A program made the position numbers and the translations under genes. 64,000 bases of DNA, from positions 21,279,584-21,343,583 of the forward strand of contig NC_081549.1 in assembly GCF_901000735.1 (NCBI RefSeq), in the 5' to 3' direction. Of the stretch, positions 12,269 through 25,490 are shown piece by piece (position 1 is the first letter of the stretch; every line of letters starts with the position of its first letter). This DNA is from Corylus avellana (Eukaryota; Streptophyta; Magnoliopsida; Fagales; Betulaceae). The notes under the pieces are model-generated. The model had not been told where the DNA came from and searched no databases. It was given only the letters and a program-made list of their open reading frames with translations.

Positions 12269-12439
12269 GGGACGGATTTAGGGGAACCGGTAGTAGCCTT
12301 GGTCCTCACCCAAATTATAAGAAGAAAAAAAATTAAGATAAAAAAAATAATAATTTAAAATATTTTTTGCTAATTGGTCCCTCCCCAAACAAATTTTGAC
12401 CCTTAGTCCTCTCCAAACTCAAAGCTAGCTCCGTCCCTG
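12269..12439. mobile_element. MITE-like element with GGGACGGA ends
   Basis: The left end GGGACGGATTTAGGGG and the right end AGCTAGCTCCGTCCC form imperfect terminal inverted repeats around an A/T-rich core flanked by pyrimidine-rich strings. It belongs to the same dispersed set as 2853-2993. Confidence 0.4.
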
Positions 12440-13805
12440 TTTGCGACATGACGGACTTATAGCTAATTGATTAATGATGCAGTTATTCCCCCAACAAAAT
12501 TCACTATTTTTTACAAATAAATAATATTATATATATCTTATTTTTATCTCGCAATAATAAAAATGTGATTTTAGTATATTCCTTTTACCGAAAAGAGAAT
12601 ATGCGTAGAGAGGTAAAGAAGAAAAAATGGCGATTTGGCCGGTGCCACAATTATTTTTGTCTGCAGTCAGTGGGGTACTGTTGACGTTTGTTTCTACTGC
12701 TACCTCTAGTTTTGTTATGATATTATTGTTACGTGCCAAAAAGGTTACGTATTAGGTGGCCTCAATGGGACGGATTTTTGTCGAGTAGGGTGAGTGTTCG
12801 AGAAGTTCTGCAGGGGAATCTCTCCTGTCAATTTGTTGAAGTTTAGAATAATTACAAGAAAGCATATATTATTACACAGAAGGATAAAGTAAAAACATCT
12901 GCACTTTCATATTACATATACATGTTTTTGTTTTTGTTTTTATGATGTTTTGGGTTGGCCTTCGATTTAGTCTCCTTCATCTTGTGTTGTATTATTGTTG
13001 AGTGGGAGACTCTTTTTTTGGCGTTGATTCAGTCTGACATGATGCGTGTTTTGCTGCATGCTGTGACTTGTTATTGCAGTTAAAAGAGATTTATCAGTTG
13101 CAGTTATGATTCTTAGATTCTTCAACGGTAAAATATATTATCCGTGTTGTCATCACACCTCTGTCTTTTACTGCTATTGATGAAACTCATGCTATGCTGC
13201 AAACATCTCAAGATTGGACTCTAGTTTTTTCGGTTTTTTTGCGCATTTGCTTTTTTTGTATAGTTGGTTAGCTTGCAAGGTTTTTAAGAGTGCATTTTTT
13301 GGTGCACTTATTGTAGTCGGATGGGCCGCTTCCAACTTAGCATTTCATAAGCATTCTCGACCGGCCACATTCGCTGAAAAACCAAGCTCATTAATGGGTT
13401 TTTCATGCACGCCAAACAGATCTCAAGCAAACTGTATGAAACTTTCCATATAATGCGATGATTGCACATGGGAGTGTCATTGCTCAAGGACATTAAATTG
13501 TTGTGCAATTTTGTCCAAATTGAACTCGATCGAGCCCTTGGGGGTTCAATCAAGGAGCTGCCCATGTGATCCGATGACCACTGAAAAGTGGACCACCTAG
13601 TATTGAGAATTGAGCTTTTGCAAAGGACTGGCCGCGCGATTCAGACCGTACTTTATGGACCGAACCTTCTCAGTGAGTTTATCCCAACTTAACGAACAAG
13701 GGGGGGCAATCCTGATCCCTTGTGCAATCTGGCTAACCAATAAGCTCTCGTCAAAAAATTCTTTGCAAATGGACAAATGGACAATAACTCACATTCTCAG
13801 AAGGG

Positions 13806-14180
13806 CAAGGACACACGGCACTGCCAAGGGTACAACCTCTAGATTTTGGCCGTGGCCGAAATCATTTCGAAAATAATTTTAGGGTAGTTGAGCCATCCCA
13901 TCACCCCTAAAATTGTTTAGAGGTGTCGTGATCATTAGAGACTGAAACATGATTTCTTATCGAGAGAGGTTAAGCGTGAATGAAAATTGAATTAATGTAA
14001 AAATAAATAAACTAGTATACATTCAAAGACGCACGGCTTTGTCAAGGTGGTCGAATCATTTCGAAAAAAAAAAAAAAAATTAGAGTAATTCAACCATCTC
14101 ATCACCCCTAAAATTGTTTACGGGTGTCATGATCATTAGAGATCGAAACAGGATTTCTTGTCGAGAGAGGTTCGATAAGA
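13806..14180. repeat. Two diverged direct repeats of about 200 bp
   Basis: The string TCACCCCTAAAATTGTTTA occurs at 13901 and again at 14102, within longer matching blocks. Each block opens with a CAAGGACACACGGC-like string, passes a TCATTTCGAAAA run and ends GATTTCTTRTCGAGAGAGGTT. The second unit carries an expanded poly-A. No coding content is seen. Confidence 0.6.
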
Positions 14181-15340
14181 AGTCCATTTGAAAGAAGTCT
14201 AATAAATATCTTCTTATTTGCTCATGTTAATGAATCGTACCTTTAATTTGTATGATTATGCATCCAAATGCTTTGAATAATGGAGGCATCAATCTAGACT
14301 AAAAAGCAATTAAGAGTTACCAATTTTAGTAAATAATATCAAAAATAGAACTTTGGCTTTGCAATGCCAAGACAATTTGGTTGTCTCCTATAACCTTTTC
14401 AAATCATACCAAATGCCATTTGGTCCGGTGTTTCACCGACTTTTGCACTTGATTCAAGTAGGGGCCAAGTCTTTAATGGGTAAGGGTTAAACTTAATCGT
14501 TTGGCCACTTATGTATATGTTAAGGGAGATTTTTAAAAGAACGGGAGGGGGCTATGGCCCTTTGAGCCACCCCTCCCGTCCTCATCAAGTTTGGGATGAT
14601 TCGACTACCTTAAAGCTTTTATTTTTCTAAACATCAAGGCAGAATTTTACTTATGACACAACAATCAACAATTTTTTTCAATGATGTTTTTAAATCTCAA
14701 CCTTTCATTTACAAAGAACAACCAAGATTGAGAGAATGGCATGGGATCTCAATTCCTTAGGGAGTATAGGCCCACCTTACACATGCTACAAATAAAATAT
14801 CATTACCATGGCAACCTATTTAGCTTCTAACAATTGAAAAATAGTATCCATAGACCACACACCAAAACTCCATTCATTTCTATACAATTTGACATAAATC
14901 ACATTACTCGGAAAACTTAAAGCTCCGTTTGTTAAAATTTGTGTTTTCTCTTCTCAAAACAACAAAAACATTAACAATTTAAACACACACATTTTTTACC
15001 TGTATGTCATATCAGAACACTTTTCCAAACTAATACACAATCAAAATGGTAACTATGCTTATAAAAATTCATTTCAAATTCTTGAAGTACATGTTACATA
15101 TTGCAGATCCCTACTACAAAAACTCTCACAAGGGATCTTCTACTTCCATAACTGAGAAGAAAAATACTTGTTTATCTGGTGGAAATTCTCAAGAGAAAAA
15201 TAAAAGTACAAATATTCTGCCAAACTGAGTCATGAAGAAAATTTCTCTGGTTAATGGACTATATATGGTGCTGATCTAGACCGCGATTGACTCAGGTTGA
15301 TTTCAATTTCTGAACTAAGTACCAGCTTCTACTATTAGCT

Positions 15341-18300
15341 TTATACTGTCTCGAAAACAGTCGTCGTTTGCCTAGGATTGATGCAATACACACGTGATCC
15401 AATATGCTTTACTTCAAGCCCAGCATTCTCACAGCCAGTGAAGAAGAGGGACTCATCCTCCTTCCCAATTCTGCGTCTCCAGCTCATTAGAAATGCTGGC
15501 CTGGGCAACCTGACCCCTGCTTCTACCAGTAAGAGCCAAAAAAAATTCAGCAAGATTACTAATTTCATTCTCTATTACATATAAGCATAGAATCTGCTAT
15601 TACTTACCACCATTCTGTTCAATCTCCGTCTGTGGAACTGCTTTGTTATCCTTAGGCTGGTAAGATTTGAGAAGAAAGGAAAGAGTCTTTATCAAGTTCA
15701 CGTACTGTTTCACATCTACAAGCAGACAATACAAAACATATTAAGACCTGTTTCTTCTTCACTGGGGGTGGTTGTGCGGCGCAGCCACCCTCTCCCATTG
15801 GGGTGGTCATGCGGCCACCTATCCTTTTTTTTTTCTTTTTTTTTTTTTTTTCTGTAAGTAGTAAGTAAAACTCCACACCTGGAAAAAGTAAATACGCGTT
15901 TTCTCAAAATATTGCTATAAGGTGTGAGAAGTTTTCTAAAAAGTGCGTTTTGTTTTTTTAAAAATGTTTGTGTTTTGTGTTTTGCTTCTTGAAAAGTGTT
16001 TGCTTGGTAACTATTTTATGAAGTCTGTTCTTGTGTTTGAGAAGAGAAAAGTGTTTTTGGAATGTTTAGCAAACATAGCCTCCCGTTGATGACAAAACAA
16101 GTTTAGCAGCCAAGAAGAGCAAATGTTTTCCAGCCAGTGAGACGAGACAAACACTCTCACTTTCTCTCTCTAAAGATGGACATTGTTATTTATTACTTAT
16201 AGATTTTTCACCACACAAATCTCCTGTTTACGTTGTGCATAATTAAACTGTAAACATAATCCAATAATAACAAAACCAAGAGTCAAATATTTTGAACATA
16301 CTTTAAAATCTTACTAAATGTTCACAAGTCCACCCAGAACGACTATCATAAAGTTTTCTTCTTTTGATGAGAAACTAACTATTACAAAGGATGAGGTGAT
16401 ACAAGAAGAGATCTGTCCTAAAAGTAATTATGAAATCAAGAGGGAGCGCAGGGGAAAGAGTTCTCGCTAAAAGAGCCATAAAGTATCCAACATAGCAAGA
16501 TTTATGGATAGATGGCCAAATGGAATTTCCAGATCCAGGGATCCAGTGGAAAGAATAGAGTATCAACTATCAACACCACACAAAAAAAGATTAACAATGC
16601 CATGAGATACCAGATGAAAGCTTATCCATATGTCAACAACTGACATTAGTATTGCCTGTTTTCGCCCAACACGAGTGACCACGACATTAGCACAGACAAT
16701 ATCTCAATATGGAACTGAGTGCTTCTGTAACCCTTTGCATACCTCCACGGACCATAATCCACGAGACTCTTAGCTTAGTTTAGTGGGTTTTGCCCCAACT
16801 TTGCTGGGTTAATTTTGGTAGATGGCTTTTTTTTCATAGCCAGTTCCTCTCTATGCATTTCTTTTTCTTTAAGCAATTCATTGTTGCATGACACCCCACC
16901 CCCCAAAAAAAAAAACAAAAAATGCAGTTTAATTGAGTCCAAGTCAGAAAGAAGCTAGCAGATTAGAAGCTTACACAATAAGATATCACTAGCAATAATC
17001 AGGTCCCAGTCTGGGTCAGTGATTGGAAAGGTGTCTCCCCATGTATCTGAAACAAAAGCAGGGTCTTGAATATACGACATTTGATCCAAAAAAAACAAAT
17101 CAATTATTGAAATTGATTAATAGTGAATAAGAGGGTCAATACAGTTATCTTCCACAAGTAATCCAGATGAAAACCCAAAGTTAGATATCTAAATCTAACT
17201 AATGAACACATCTGAATGGAACATTCTAAGCAATGATTGCACTACAAATTTCTTCTCCTCATCAGTTCAACTTAAGACTCATAACTAAGCATGCATAGAA
17301 GAGAACTCACGCTTAATGTGAGGAAGGACAGGTGTAATCCCATTAGCCCTGCAGTTATGAGCTATGTTCTCTTCAATTTCCTGATCATCATAGTCTGACG
17401 TTGTGATGTCAAGAGAAAATGATTTACAGAGATATATGGCCAAAGCACCGGTGCCACTGCCATTGAAAAGAATATTTAAAATCAAGACAAACATCAAACC
17501 CTTAAACATCATTTGTTTACAGAGATACTGAGAACTTACTAAACTGTCAACTTTTCTTTTTTAAACTCTGAACTAATTAAGAATAACTAAGTGTAAGGTA
17601 TTTAAGTAGAAGAATTACGAGACAAGTATCAGAAGACCAACAAGCTTAAAACTAGTTACTCCGTTCATATTAGATACGGCATTTTGGGTTTACACCTCAA
17701 GCCAGGATTCATGCCACAGAAGAATTGGTCACTAATGAAAGCACAAACCTCACACATAAACACAAAATATTGGGTCTTGACAATGTATTAGTTACCCGCA
17801 CAGATGGCAGATGACAGTGAACAGATGTTAATTTCCAACTATACCACAGACAAACAAGCTTCTATATAATAGTAGGTATTGGTGCAGTTGCAAATAAACA
17901 ATAAAGCAAGATTTTTACTGCACATAACAAGATCAAGATGCAAACATAATCACTATCAACAGGAGTACAAAATCATGATGCTAAAGATTGCTAAGAACAA
18001 ACTCATAGAGTTACAAAATCATCTAATTGTAACAAAAACAAACAATAAATGCACCTGCCCAATTCAATGCATCGTCGGCCTTCTACCCACGAACGGTGCC
18101 GAACCAACGATTCTGCAAAAGCAAATGTCCCAGGCCAGAGTAAATTGGCATTCAGCTGGTGGAATGAAAATTCTCTGATGAGCAATTCCTACATACAAAG
18201 CCAAACACATGAGTAGGTGTTAAAAACAGGACAGTAGCCCAAAACCGGAACAACAAACATTACAGAAGCTGAGCAACCATTTTTGGGAATTGTTAACTCC

Positions 18301-18849
18301 ACAACGGTAATCCATCTTACATATTTATATTGATTAAATGATCATATTTTCAACTTTCTATTAGCTTAAGCTTGTGAGATAAGTCTTAATTTTACATACC
18401 AGAATGAAAAGGATTACCAATACCTTATACCTCTTACTAGAAAAATGTACATAAGTGCTAGTTATATATGTGTAGATTTGCAATTCAGTTTTCGACCCCA
18501 CAGAAGAAAAACAAAATGGCCTCATTGATAGAATTTGCACAAACAAACCAAACCCAATTTGGCAAATCCATCCAAATGAACTGTACAGTGATCATCTAAA
18601 GCAAAAAGGTTTACCATTCCAGGAAATTCATGCCTCCTCTCCACGTAGTTTTGCTGGGTCTCTGTCGTTTCCTCATCTGCAAGGAAAAGGGCCAGCTTCT
18701 TAAATTTGATACAAAGAAGAAAAGCCAGAGCTATAAACGTAGAAATAAATAAACAAATAAGAACATAGAGCGAGAGAGTGAGTACGAGAAGAAGTGTCTT
18801 CGTCGTCGTCGGGAAAAAGCGAAGATGGGGAGAACAGAGCTATGTCCAT
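15341..18849 (-). CDS. Class I SAM methyltransferase, METTL21/23-like
   Basis: A predicted S-adenosylmethionine-dependent methyltransferase of the family that includes protein-lysine methyltransferases; the substrate here is unknown. Seven minus-strand exons: 18849-18786, 18676-18615, 18188-18055, 17456-17311, 17046-16975, 15715-15608 and 15522-15341. They join in frame to 255 aa. Visible motifs are LNANLLWPGTFAFAE, SAM-binding motif I ELGSGTGALAIYL (residues about 84-96, spanning the exon 3/4 splice), acidic post-I TTSDYDDQEIEENI, and motif DPDWDLIIASDILLYVKQY (DxWD followed by SD). The C-terminal block is FLMSWRRRIGKEDESLFF ... GSRVYCI. The start MDIALFSPSSLF is the first ATG and matches my memory of plant homologues. 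Intron 5 (15716-16974) is long and carries GC-rich transposon-like sequence. Synteny suggests the Arabidopsis At5g01470 counterpart. No signal peptide or membrane segment is seen, so it is probably soluble. Confidence 0.9.
15755..16082. mobile_element. Transposon-like insertion in methyltransferase intron 5
   Basis: A short GC-rich palindromic block (GGGGTGGTTGTGCGGCGCAG ... GGTGGTCATGCGGCC) is followed by a long poly-T. After it come G/T-rich strings ending near TGTTTAGCAAACATAGCC. A similar terminal string lies near 14925-14990, outside the gene. Ends and superfamily are not resolved. Confidence 0.35.
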
Positions 18850-20324
18850 ATTCGTCTTGTTTCTTTTATTTTCTCTTTCCGCTCCAAACTGCTACGAAAC
18901 AGACCTAGCAAAAGCTATAAAGAAAGGAATACGGGACGACATGCCGTTGACCCTCTCATTGCCAAGTCTGCCCTCTATTTTCACGAACAGGATCCTCACG
19001 GTACAATAGAATATTTATCCAATTCACATCTCGAATTTCTTCTTAAAAATTCTAAAGCCACAAATAGTATACGTGTCTCATTAACAAAAAATAATAATAA
19101 AATATTATTTCATATTAAAAAAATTATAAATAAAATAATAAAAAAATAAGGAGTAGTTGGCCACCTCATTGAGGGTGGCCGGACCACCCCAGTTGGGGGC
19201 TAGGGTGGCCGAAGCCAACCCCAGGCCCAATGGGAGTGGTCCAACCACTCTCAAGGGCCAAACGAAAAAAAAAAAATTATTTGGCCTTTGAGAGTGGCCG
19301 GACCACCCACGTTGGGCTTGGAGTGGCTTCGGCCCTTGTGGTGATCCGGTCACCCCCAAAGGTCAAACAAAACTTTTTTTCTTTTTAGATTTGGTCATTG
19401 GGGGTGGTCTGGGCCGTGGACCCAAACCCAAAGCCACCCCAACCCCCCACAAGGGTGGTTCGAAGGGTGGTCAACCACCCCTTATTATTTTATTATTATT
19501 TTAATATAATTATATTAAGTATATTTGGTTAGTGGAAGAAGTATCTCATCTGTGACTCTAGAATTTCCTTTTAGAAATTATAGTCATGAACTGAATATTC
19601 TTCATTCTATTTTGGACTGGAGAGGATCATATTCTCTATTTTTAACGCTAGCAGCTCCTCCATACTTTTACCACTATAAAAAAATTAAAATTTTCTTTAT
19701 ATTATTAAAAAAAAAAAAAAAAAAAACTTCTATTTTTAAAAAACTAAGGATATAATTGTATTTTTTTTAAAAAAAAAAAAAAAATTATAGGAGTATAACT
19801 GACAATTTTTCATCATAACTGTTGAAGTAAATGAAAAAATTAAACGATAGGAGGTGATTGAAAGATCAGAATTCTACGTTACAAATTTTTAAGGTTTATT
19901 GAGCATTGAAAAAATATTAGTTAGTTTAGAGGGGTAGGTAAAATAAAAAACAAAAAATAAAAGAAGATAAAACCAGTGTTTGGTAGATTTCTTTTTCAGT
20001 ATCATTCAAATAATAGTAACTGCGGGACATGTGACAATGTGAGTGGTGTGCAACTGACCTAATGCACAAGTAGATCTAAAAAGAAAATAAAGTGAAAATA
20101 AAGACAAAATAAATATAATAAAATAATTGAAAAGTAGACAAACAGAATAAATAAATATAATAAAATAAATTGACTCGCTTTGAAATGTAGTCTATCTATA
20201 AGACTATGGCTATGGTTGGATAAACCATCTGGTTCTGTCTCCAATTCGATTGAATAGAACAGAACAGAACAGTCAACAGCCTCTGTGTTTGTGCGTTTGA
20301 TTGAAACTTGGAAAATAGAAAGAA
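18850..20324. other. Spacer between methyltransferase and first GDSL gene
   Basis: A divergent promoter region of 1.5 kb. It holds the GC-rich inverted-repeat element at 19149-19482 and long poly-A/T runs (19707-19785). A TATAAG string lies at about 20197, roughly 125 bases ahead of the GDSL start codon. No gene is seen. Confidence 0.5.
19149..19482. mobile_element. GC-rich palindromic transposon core
   Basis: The stretch is built of repeated GGTGGCCGGACCACC-like palindromes. It opens AGTTGGCCACCTC and closes GGTGGTCAACCACCCC, so the block folds on itself. The same architecture and very similar edge strings form the core of the elements at 41086-41788 and 45298-45915. Here I could not find the outer terminal repeats or a target-site duplication, so it may be a relative or a truncated copy. 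Confidence 0.5.
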
Positions 20325-22353
20325 ATGGTCGGACCAAATAGACCTCAGTTTGTGCTGTTTGGTTCGTCCATAGTTGAGTTCAGCTATGGTGACCATGGAT
20401 GGGGTGCTATTCTCGCTGACATATATGCTCGAAAGGTACTTCTTCATCTTCTTCATTTTCCCTTTTTCTTTTCTGGTTTTATTTTTATTTTTATAATCAT
20501 AATCAAATAGATTATAGAGTCGTATATATATATATATATATATATCCTTAGTTTCAAATGTTAGCTTAGAGATTAATCATCATCAACTTCAAGCAAGGAA
20601 TAGTTCTTCACTTTGATTATTGCTTTTTGATAAGATTTGCACCTTCTCTGTAGAGAATTAAGGATTAAAAGGAAATTATAAAGACGGGTCTTTCCTACTA
20701 TTGATCCTCACATAAGGCCAAAAAGTCTAGCTAATGTTTTCAAAAATTCAATTGGAAGCGACCCATTTAGCAAGCCAAAAGAAACACATAAGAAGCTTTT
20801 ATTCAGCTAAAACAATTATTTGTCCTTAATTCAACTAAAATAAAAAAGTAAAACCCTTTAATTGTAAATTGCCAGATATTCAACAAAATAGGGGACAAAG
20901 TGTTCATTCAAATTGAATATGAGAGCGATTTTTCAATCCAGCCTATTAAACTGACACTTCTTATTAGAGTACGTGATTCTTACATGTATTTTAAACTGAT
21001 TTTGGCTGGTAATTGGCGTAGGCAGACACATTGGTGCGAGGATACGCTGGTTGGAGTTCGAGGCAAGCTTTGCAGGTTTTGGATCAAGTTTTTCCAAAGG
21101 TATTGTTCATTAATTTTCGTCTTTTTTTGGCATTTGGTCATGCAAATGGCAGCCTTTTTTATGCTTTTTTTTCCCTTTTAGACGGTCGTGCTTTAATGTT
21201 TGTTAGAATATTAATTAAATGATTAAACACAATTATTTTCTATCAATTTAGCATAGTATTTATGTAAATTTAATTTAATTTAATTTAGGATGCTGCTCTA
21301 CAACCTTCATTGGTGATAGTCTACTTTGGTGGTAATGACTCAATGCTTCCTCTCCCATCTGCCTTAGGCCTTCATGATCCTCATGTACCGCTGGCTGAGT
21401 ATGTAGAAAATATGAGGAAAATAGCAATCCATCTCAAGGTAATAAATCTTTCAGGCTAGAAGAAGATTTGCACAAACTGATTATGCAATTTGGTGCATTT
21501 TCTCTAACACATATCCTTTTGTTTGCCAGAGCCTTTCAGAGAAGACTCGCATTATCTTTCTCACTGCTCCTCCTGTTGATAAGGCAGAAATTTGCAGAAC
21601 ATATGGGTGTGTAATGTGTATATCAACAATCTTGTATTATTTATTGTTAAACAATTACCAAAAGGCTTGAGTTGATAGAAAATAGTGAATTCACCGCTCC
21701 CCTCACGTGTGGACCAGATAACATGCCAACTTTGATATTATGTCAAATCATCGCTTATTTCAAAAGCTTAGACTGATAAAAACTAGTGAAATTTAATTAT
21801 TTAAATGAATATTTTAACACTTGTGAGTTTAAATTGAGTTCAATGAGTTCTAATGGCATATGTTTTGTTGGGATCACTAGTGATAAAATAGCAGAGCTGC
21901 GTACAAATGAGTCATGCCGAATATATTCAGAAGCTTGTTTAAAGCTGTGTCAAGAGATGAATGTGAAGGCTGTTGATCTCTGGACTGTACTTCAAAAAGA
22001 GGATGGTTGGGAATCTGCTTGCTTTACGTAAGTTTGCTTACATATGTTGTAGGTTTAAGGTTTCTAATATATATATACAAATTAAAGCAATGTTTTATTT
22101 AGATTAATTGCCTAATTAAGAAAGACTTGGATCATAATTCTCCAGGGATGGAATCCATTTATCAGCTGAGGGGAGCAAGATAGTGGTGAAGGAGATAATG
22201 AAGGTTCTTAGGGAGGCAGACTGGGAACCAAGTCTACACTGGAAGGCATTGCCAATTGAATTTGAAAGTCTTTTACCCAATTATCTAGTGAGTTCTGATA
22301 CGAAGACCATGTTAAGTGAGGCCAGCTCTATCAGACACATGCAATGGGAGTAG
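20325..22353 (+). CDS. CPRD49: GDSL/SGNH esterase, CPRD49-like (copy 1)
   Basis: A predicted small SGNH-fold carboxylic-ester hydrolase; the natural substrate is unknown. Six exons: 20325-20435, 21022-21099, 21289-21438, 21530-21606, 21881-22027 and 22146-22353. They splice in frame to 256 aa, the normal size for this intracellular clade, with no signal peptide. Catalytic blocks: block I FGSSIVEFS with nucleophile Ser15 (GSS in place of GDS, as I recall for the family), oxyanion-hole Gly in RGYAGW, block III YFGGNDS (Asn79), and block V DGIHL supplying Asp189 and His192. The N-terminus MVGPNRPQFVLFG matches CPRD49-type proteins. A tandem paralogue with the same exon structure starts 5.9 kb downstream. 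The C-terminus ends after SSIRHMQWE, longer than in copy 2. Confidence 0.92.
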
Positions 22354-23562
22354 GTTTTGAGCACTCACAATGGGTTAAGTATTCTAGAGTCGGATGTAAA
22401 ATGCGCCTAAAAAACGTGTTCATCCAATTTTTTAAAACTAAAAACATTTCGCATTTGAGTTTAAGTGTCGTGAAAAAGCATTGCGGATCAACGGATAAGT
22501 ATTTTATGTTTTCTATATCTCTCTTTCTTCCGTTCAAGAAAGGAATATTTAAATGGTATAGAAAAAGAATAATTAATCGGATAGAGAATGCATTTAAAAA
22601 ATCACATCACTTTGGAGGGACAATTTCTATATAATCTTAACTATAAAACAATTTCTAGCAATTTCAAATTAAATGTGCACCTCCAATATGGTCATGTGGA
22701 TTGAAGGAAAAGTTTATTTGGATGGAAAGGAAAAGGTTATGGAGATAGCTGTTGGCTTTTGTCATTGTTGGGAACTTTTTGTTAGTGCCAGAGTCAATTG
22801 CTCAAGCCCTACCCCATATCACTATTTAATAATGTTACACTCTGACTATGCGTTTATTTATTACATTTATGTTAGATCGGTTAACATAACATATTTTAAG
22901 TGATTTATACTTATGTTTATTAAGTAACTGATATTATAAACCACTTAAAAAACATGTAATGTCAACCGACGTGACATGAGTGTAACAAATAGACGTGAAA
23001 AATTATATTATATGCTAAGTAATACATGACATTTTTATATATTGAATTGAAAGAAATTCTTCCGGCCCAATTTCTTTAAAAAATTATATCCTTCGCTAAT
23101 TTGTAGTGTAAAATGTGCTTAATAGACCAGCCTAGGCTTTGCTTATATTGCAAATCCAGGTCTCCTACTAGCCTTAAAGTTTATGTTTTAAACTTTAGTT
23201 TTCAATTCGGTCAATTTAACACGAAGATTTTAAATTTAAAATCTCTAATTATTATTATTTTTTCTCAAATAACAAAATGTCTAGAAAATATTATTATTGA
23301 AAAAAAAAAAAAAAAAAAAAATCAAACAGGGTGGCCATGGACCGTGGGATTGCAGTGGGAAAGGAATTTTGAGAAATAGAGAAAGAGAGAGAGAGAGAGT
23401 GGTAAAGTACACTCATGCTCCACCGGCCAAATCCTCTGACTATTTATTCTCTAGAAAATGTTGGGCAAATAATGATGTCTCACACTCCCACTATTTATGC
23501 TGTCCAAATTCTGTCTCATTACTCTTTATGTAGTAAAAAAAATTAAAATCTCTTTTACCCTC

Positions 23563-24086
23563 TACCAAACTACCAATCTCATTGCCACTTTTATTCTCGC
23601 TCCAGTGTTACGAATCATCCACCATCACTCTCGACAACAATTGGCTATCTTTTTGGCTACTTTGGACTTCAATAACTATAAAGATAGTTCAACCACTGCC
23701 AAAATATTTATTGAGAGTGGACGAATCACTTAACTGCTTCAAATTATCAATCTCACTACCACTTTTATTGTTGTTACCAATCGTACACCGTCACTGTTGA
23801 GAACGATTGGAATCTTTTTGGCTACTTTGGAATTCAATAACTATAAACATAATTCAACTACCGCCAAAATATTCATCGAGAGTGGACGAATCACTCAACT
23901 ACTTCAAACTACAAATCTCATGCCACTTTCATCGTCGTTACTTGTCGTCCACCATCACTATTGAGAACGATTGGCCATGTTTTTGGTTACTTTGGAATTT
24001 TAATAACTATAAAGATAATTCAACTATAGCCAAAATATTCATTAATAGGGGACGAATCACTCAACTGTTTCAAACTAATTATTAAG
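23563..24086 (+). repeat. Three-unit tandem repeat, period 165-166 bp
   Basis: The string AATAACTATAAA occurs at 23671, 23836 and 24002. Around each occurrence the order is the same: TCTCATTGCCACTTTTATT-type start, CACCATCACT, GACAACAATTGG/GAACGATTGG, TTTTTGGCTACTTTGGA, GCCAAAATATTCAT and GGACGAATCACTCAACT. The unit length is in the range of plant satellites, but only about three copies are present. Confidence 0.8.
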
Positions 24087-24839
24087 ATATATTGAATCAT
24101 TTTTATCCTAAGAGTGATTCGGTCTACAACATACGTTACAAACTTTTTTTCTTCCTCATGCCTTGTTATGATTAGAAGGTGTGCACCAAGACAACAAATG
24201 ATTTTTTTTTTTTTCTTTTAACATTAATGAATTTGATAAAGTTAGACATGTGTGTGACATTACAAAGAAATATTTACCAAGGCAACGAGTAAAAGCTAAC
24301 ATGAGCCGACAATATTCCAAAGAAGGTTTACTTGGCTGTCAATTGCTCACACGGGACAAGAGCCCCACGATAAAAAGCTCGTAGGCACAATCCATTTTCC
24401 GTACATAGACTGGGCCAAGGCAATTGATCTTTCCTGATTCTCATGCCCACTAGAAAGAATCCCAATTGATATTGCCTAATAATTATTTGTCTCATTAGGG
24501 TTCACAGATTAAAATTTATTTGAACAAGATGGATTTCATTGGGGCGTAATTATAACTTTTAATTTGGGAGGCAAAAGATTTTAAAAAAACTTATTGTCGG
24601 GCAAAATTTAATTTTAAAGGTCTATTTAAATATATATATATATATATATATATATACTTTTTTTTTAAGACCACGCTATGGCTTGGGGGTTGGCCACTCC
24701 AAGCAAATGGGTGGTTCTGCCCATGGATCTCATATGAGTTATTGGGTAAGGTTGTTAGAGTGCATTTAGTATTGCGATTTCATAAAGAAAAGGTTGCACT
24801 TTTTGAAATTGAAAATCCAAACGGACCCTAAATGAATAG

Positions 24840-25490
24840 AGTCGTTTGTCAACAAGCTTAGATTCTGCTTGAATTAGCTTGGGTCGAGCTCAGTTAGTTT
24901 ATTAAACTAGTAAAACTTGAACAAAAATGTAGGCTTGTTTATTAATCAAATTGAACTCATAAAAGCTCGGTTAGACTCATATAAGTTTGTATAATTTTAT
25001 TTATACTATTTTTAACTTTGTAATATGAACACATTAAGTACTTAAAAAAATTAAAAATGAATTTTATTTGTAATATAATAGATATAACTCAATTGAATGT
25101 AATTGTGAATCTAAATATAGACATATGTGTATTTGTGTGTATATAAATGAGTTTATGTGTATGTATAGTGAATGTATATAAATACTAAAAAACAAAGATC
25201 AAACTCAAGATTCGATCAATTAATATTTGAGTTAATATCTTTAATTACTCAAATAATAAACCGTAATCATAATTAAATAACTAATCATTAGTATAGATTT
25301 ACAAAAATAAACAATTATGACATTTTCCTTATATATTGAATGAATGAAGTAACTGAACAACTCATGATTGGTCGTTTGAAAAATAAATGAACAGAACTTG
25401 AACAAATTATCTCGCTTGACTCGTGCTTGAAAAAAAATTAAATGAATTGAGCTTAAACATTAAATAGTCAGATCGGCTCGATTACAATCC
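24840..25490. repeat. Degenerate GAGCTC-rich repeat region
   Basis: A/T-rich DNA with strings such as GGGTCGAGCTCAGTTAGTTT at the left and AGATCGGCTCGATTACAATC at the right, a composition often seen in old non-autonomous DNA transposons of plants. I could not identify ends or a superfamily, so this is a composition-based call only. Confidence 0.25.

Larger units (their letters stand above)
7278..15340. other. Long intergenic region without a recognised gene
   Basis: Eight kilobases between the CAX and methyltransferase genes. Reading frames here are short, show no family motifs and break quickly, so I annotate none. Contents that can be named are a MITE (7581-7752), an LTR-like fragment (about 9150-9600), a SINE (9873-9993), a MITE-like element (12269-12439) and a ~200-bp direct repeat (13806-14180). 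An unexplained GC-rich patch lies near 11500-11690. The remainder is A/T-rich DNA with (TA)n and poly-A/T tracts. Confidence 0.55.

Noticed and set aside
13214..13876. Several 80-90 codon frames in the 13-kb region considered as genes
   Set aside because: Composition is non-coding, frames overlap on both strands, and no domain or splice structure supports them.
23563..24086. Tandem repeat considered as a CRISPR array or repeated coding domain
   Set aside because: Units are 165 bp and contiguous without unique spacers, translations break, and the genome is a plant's.
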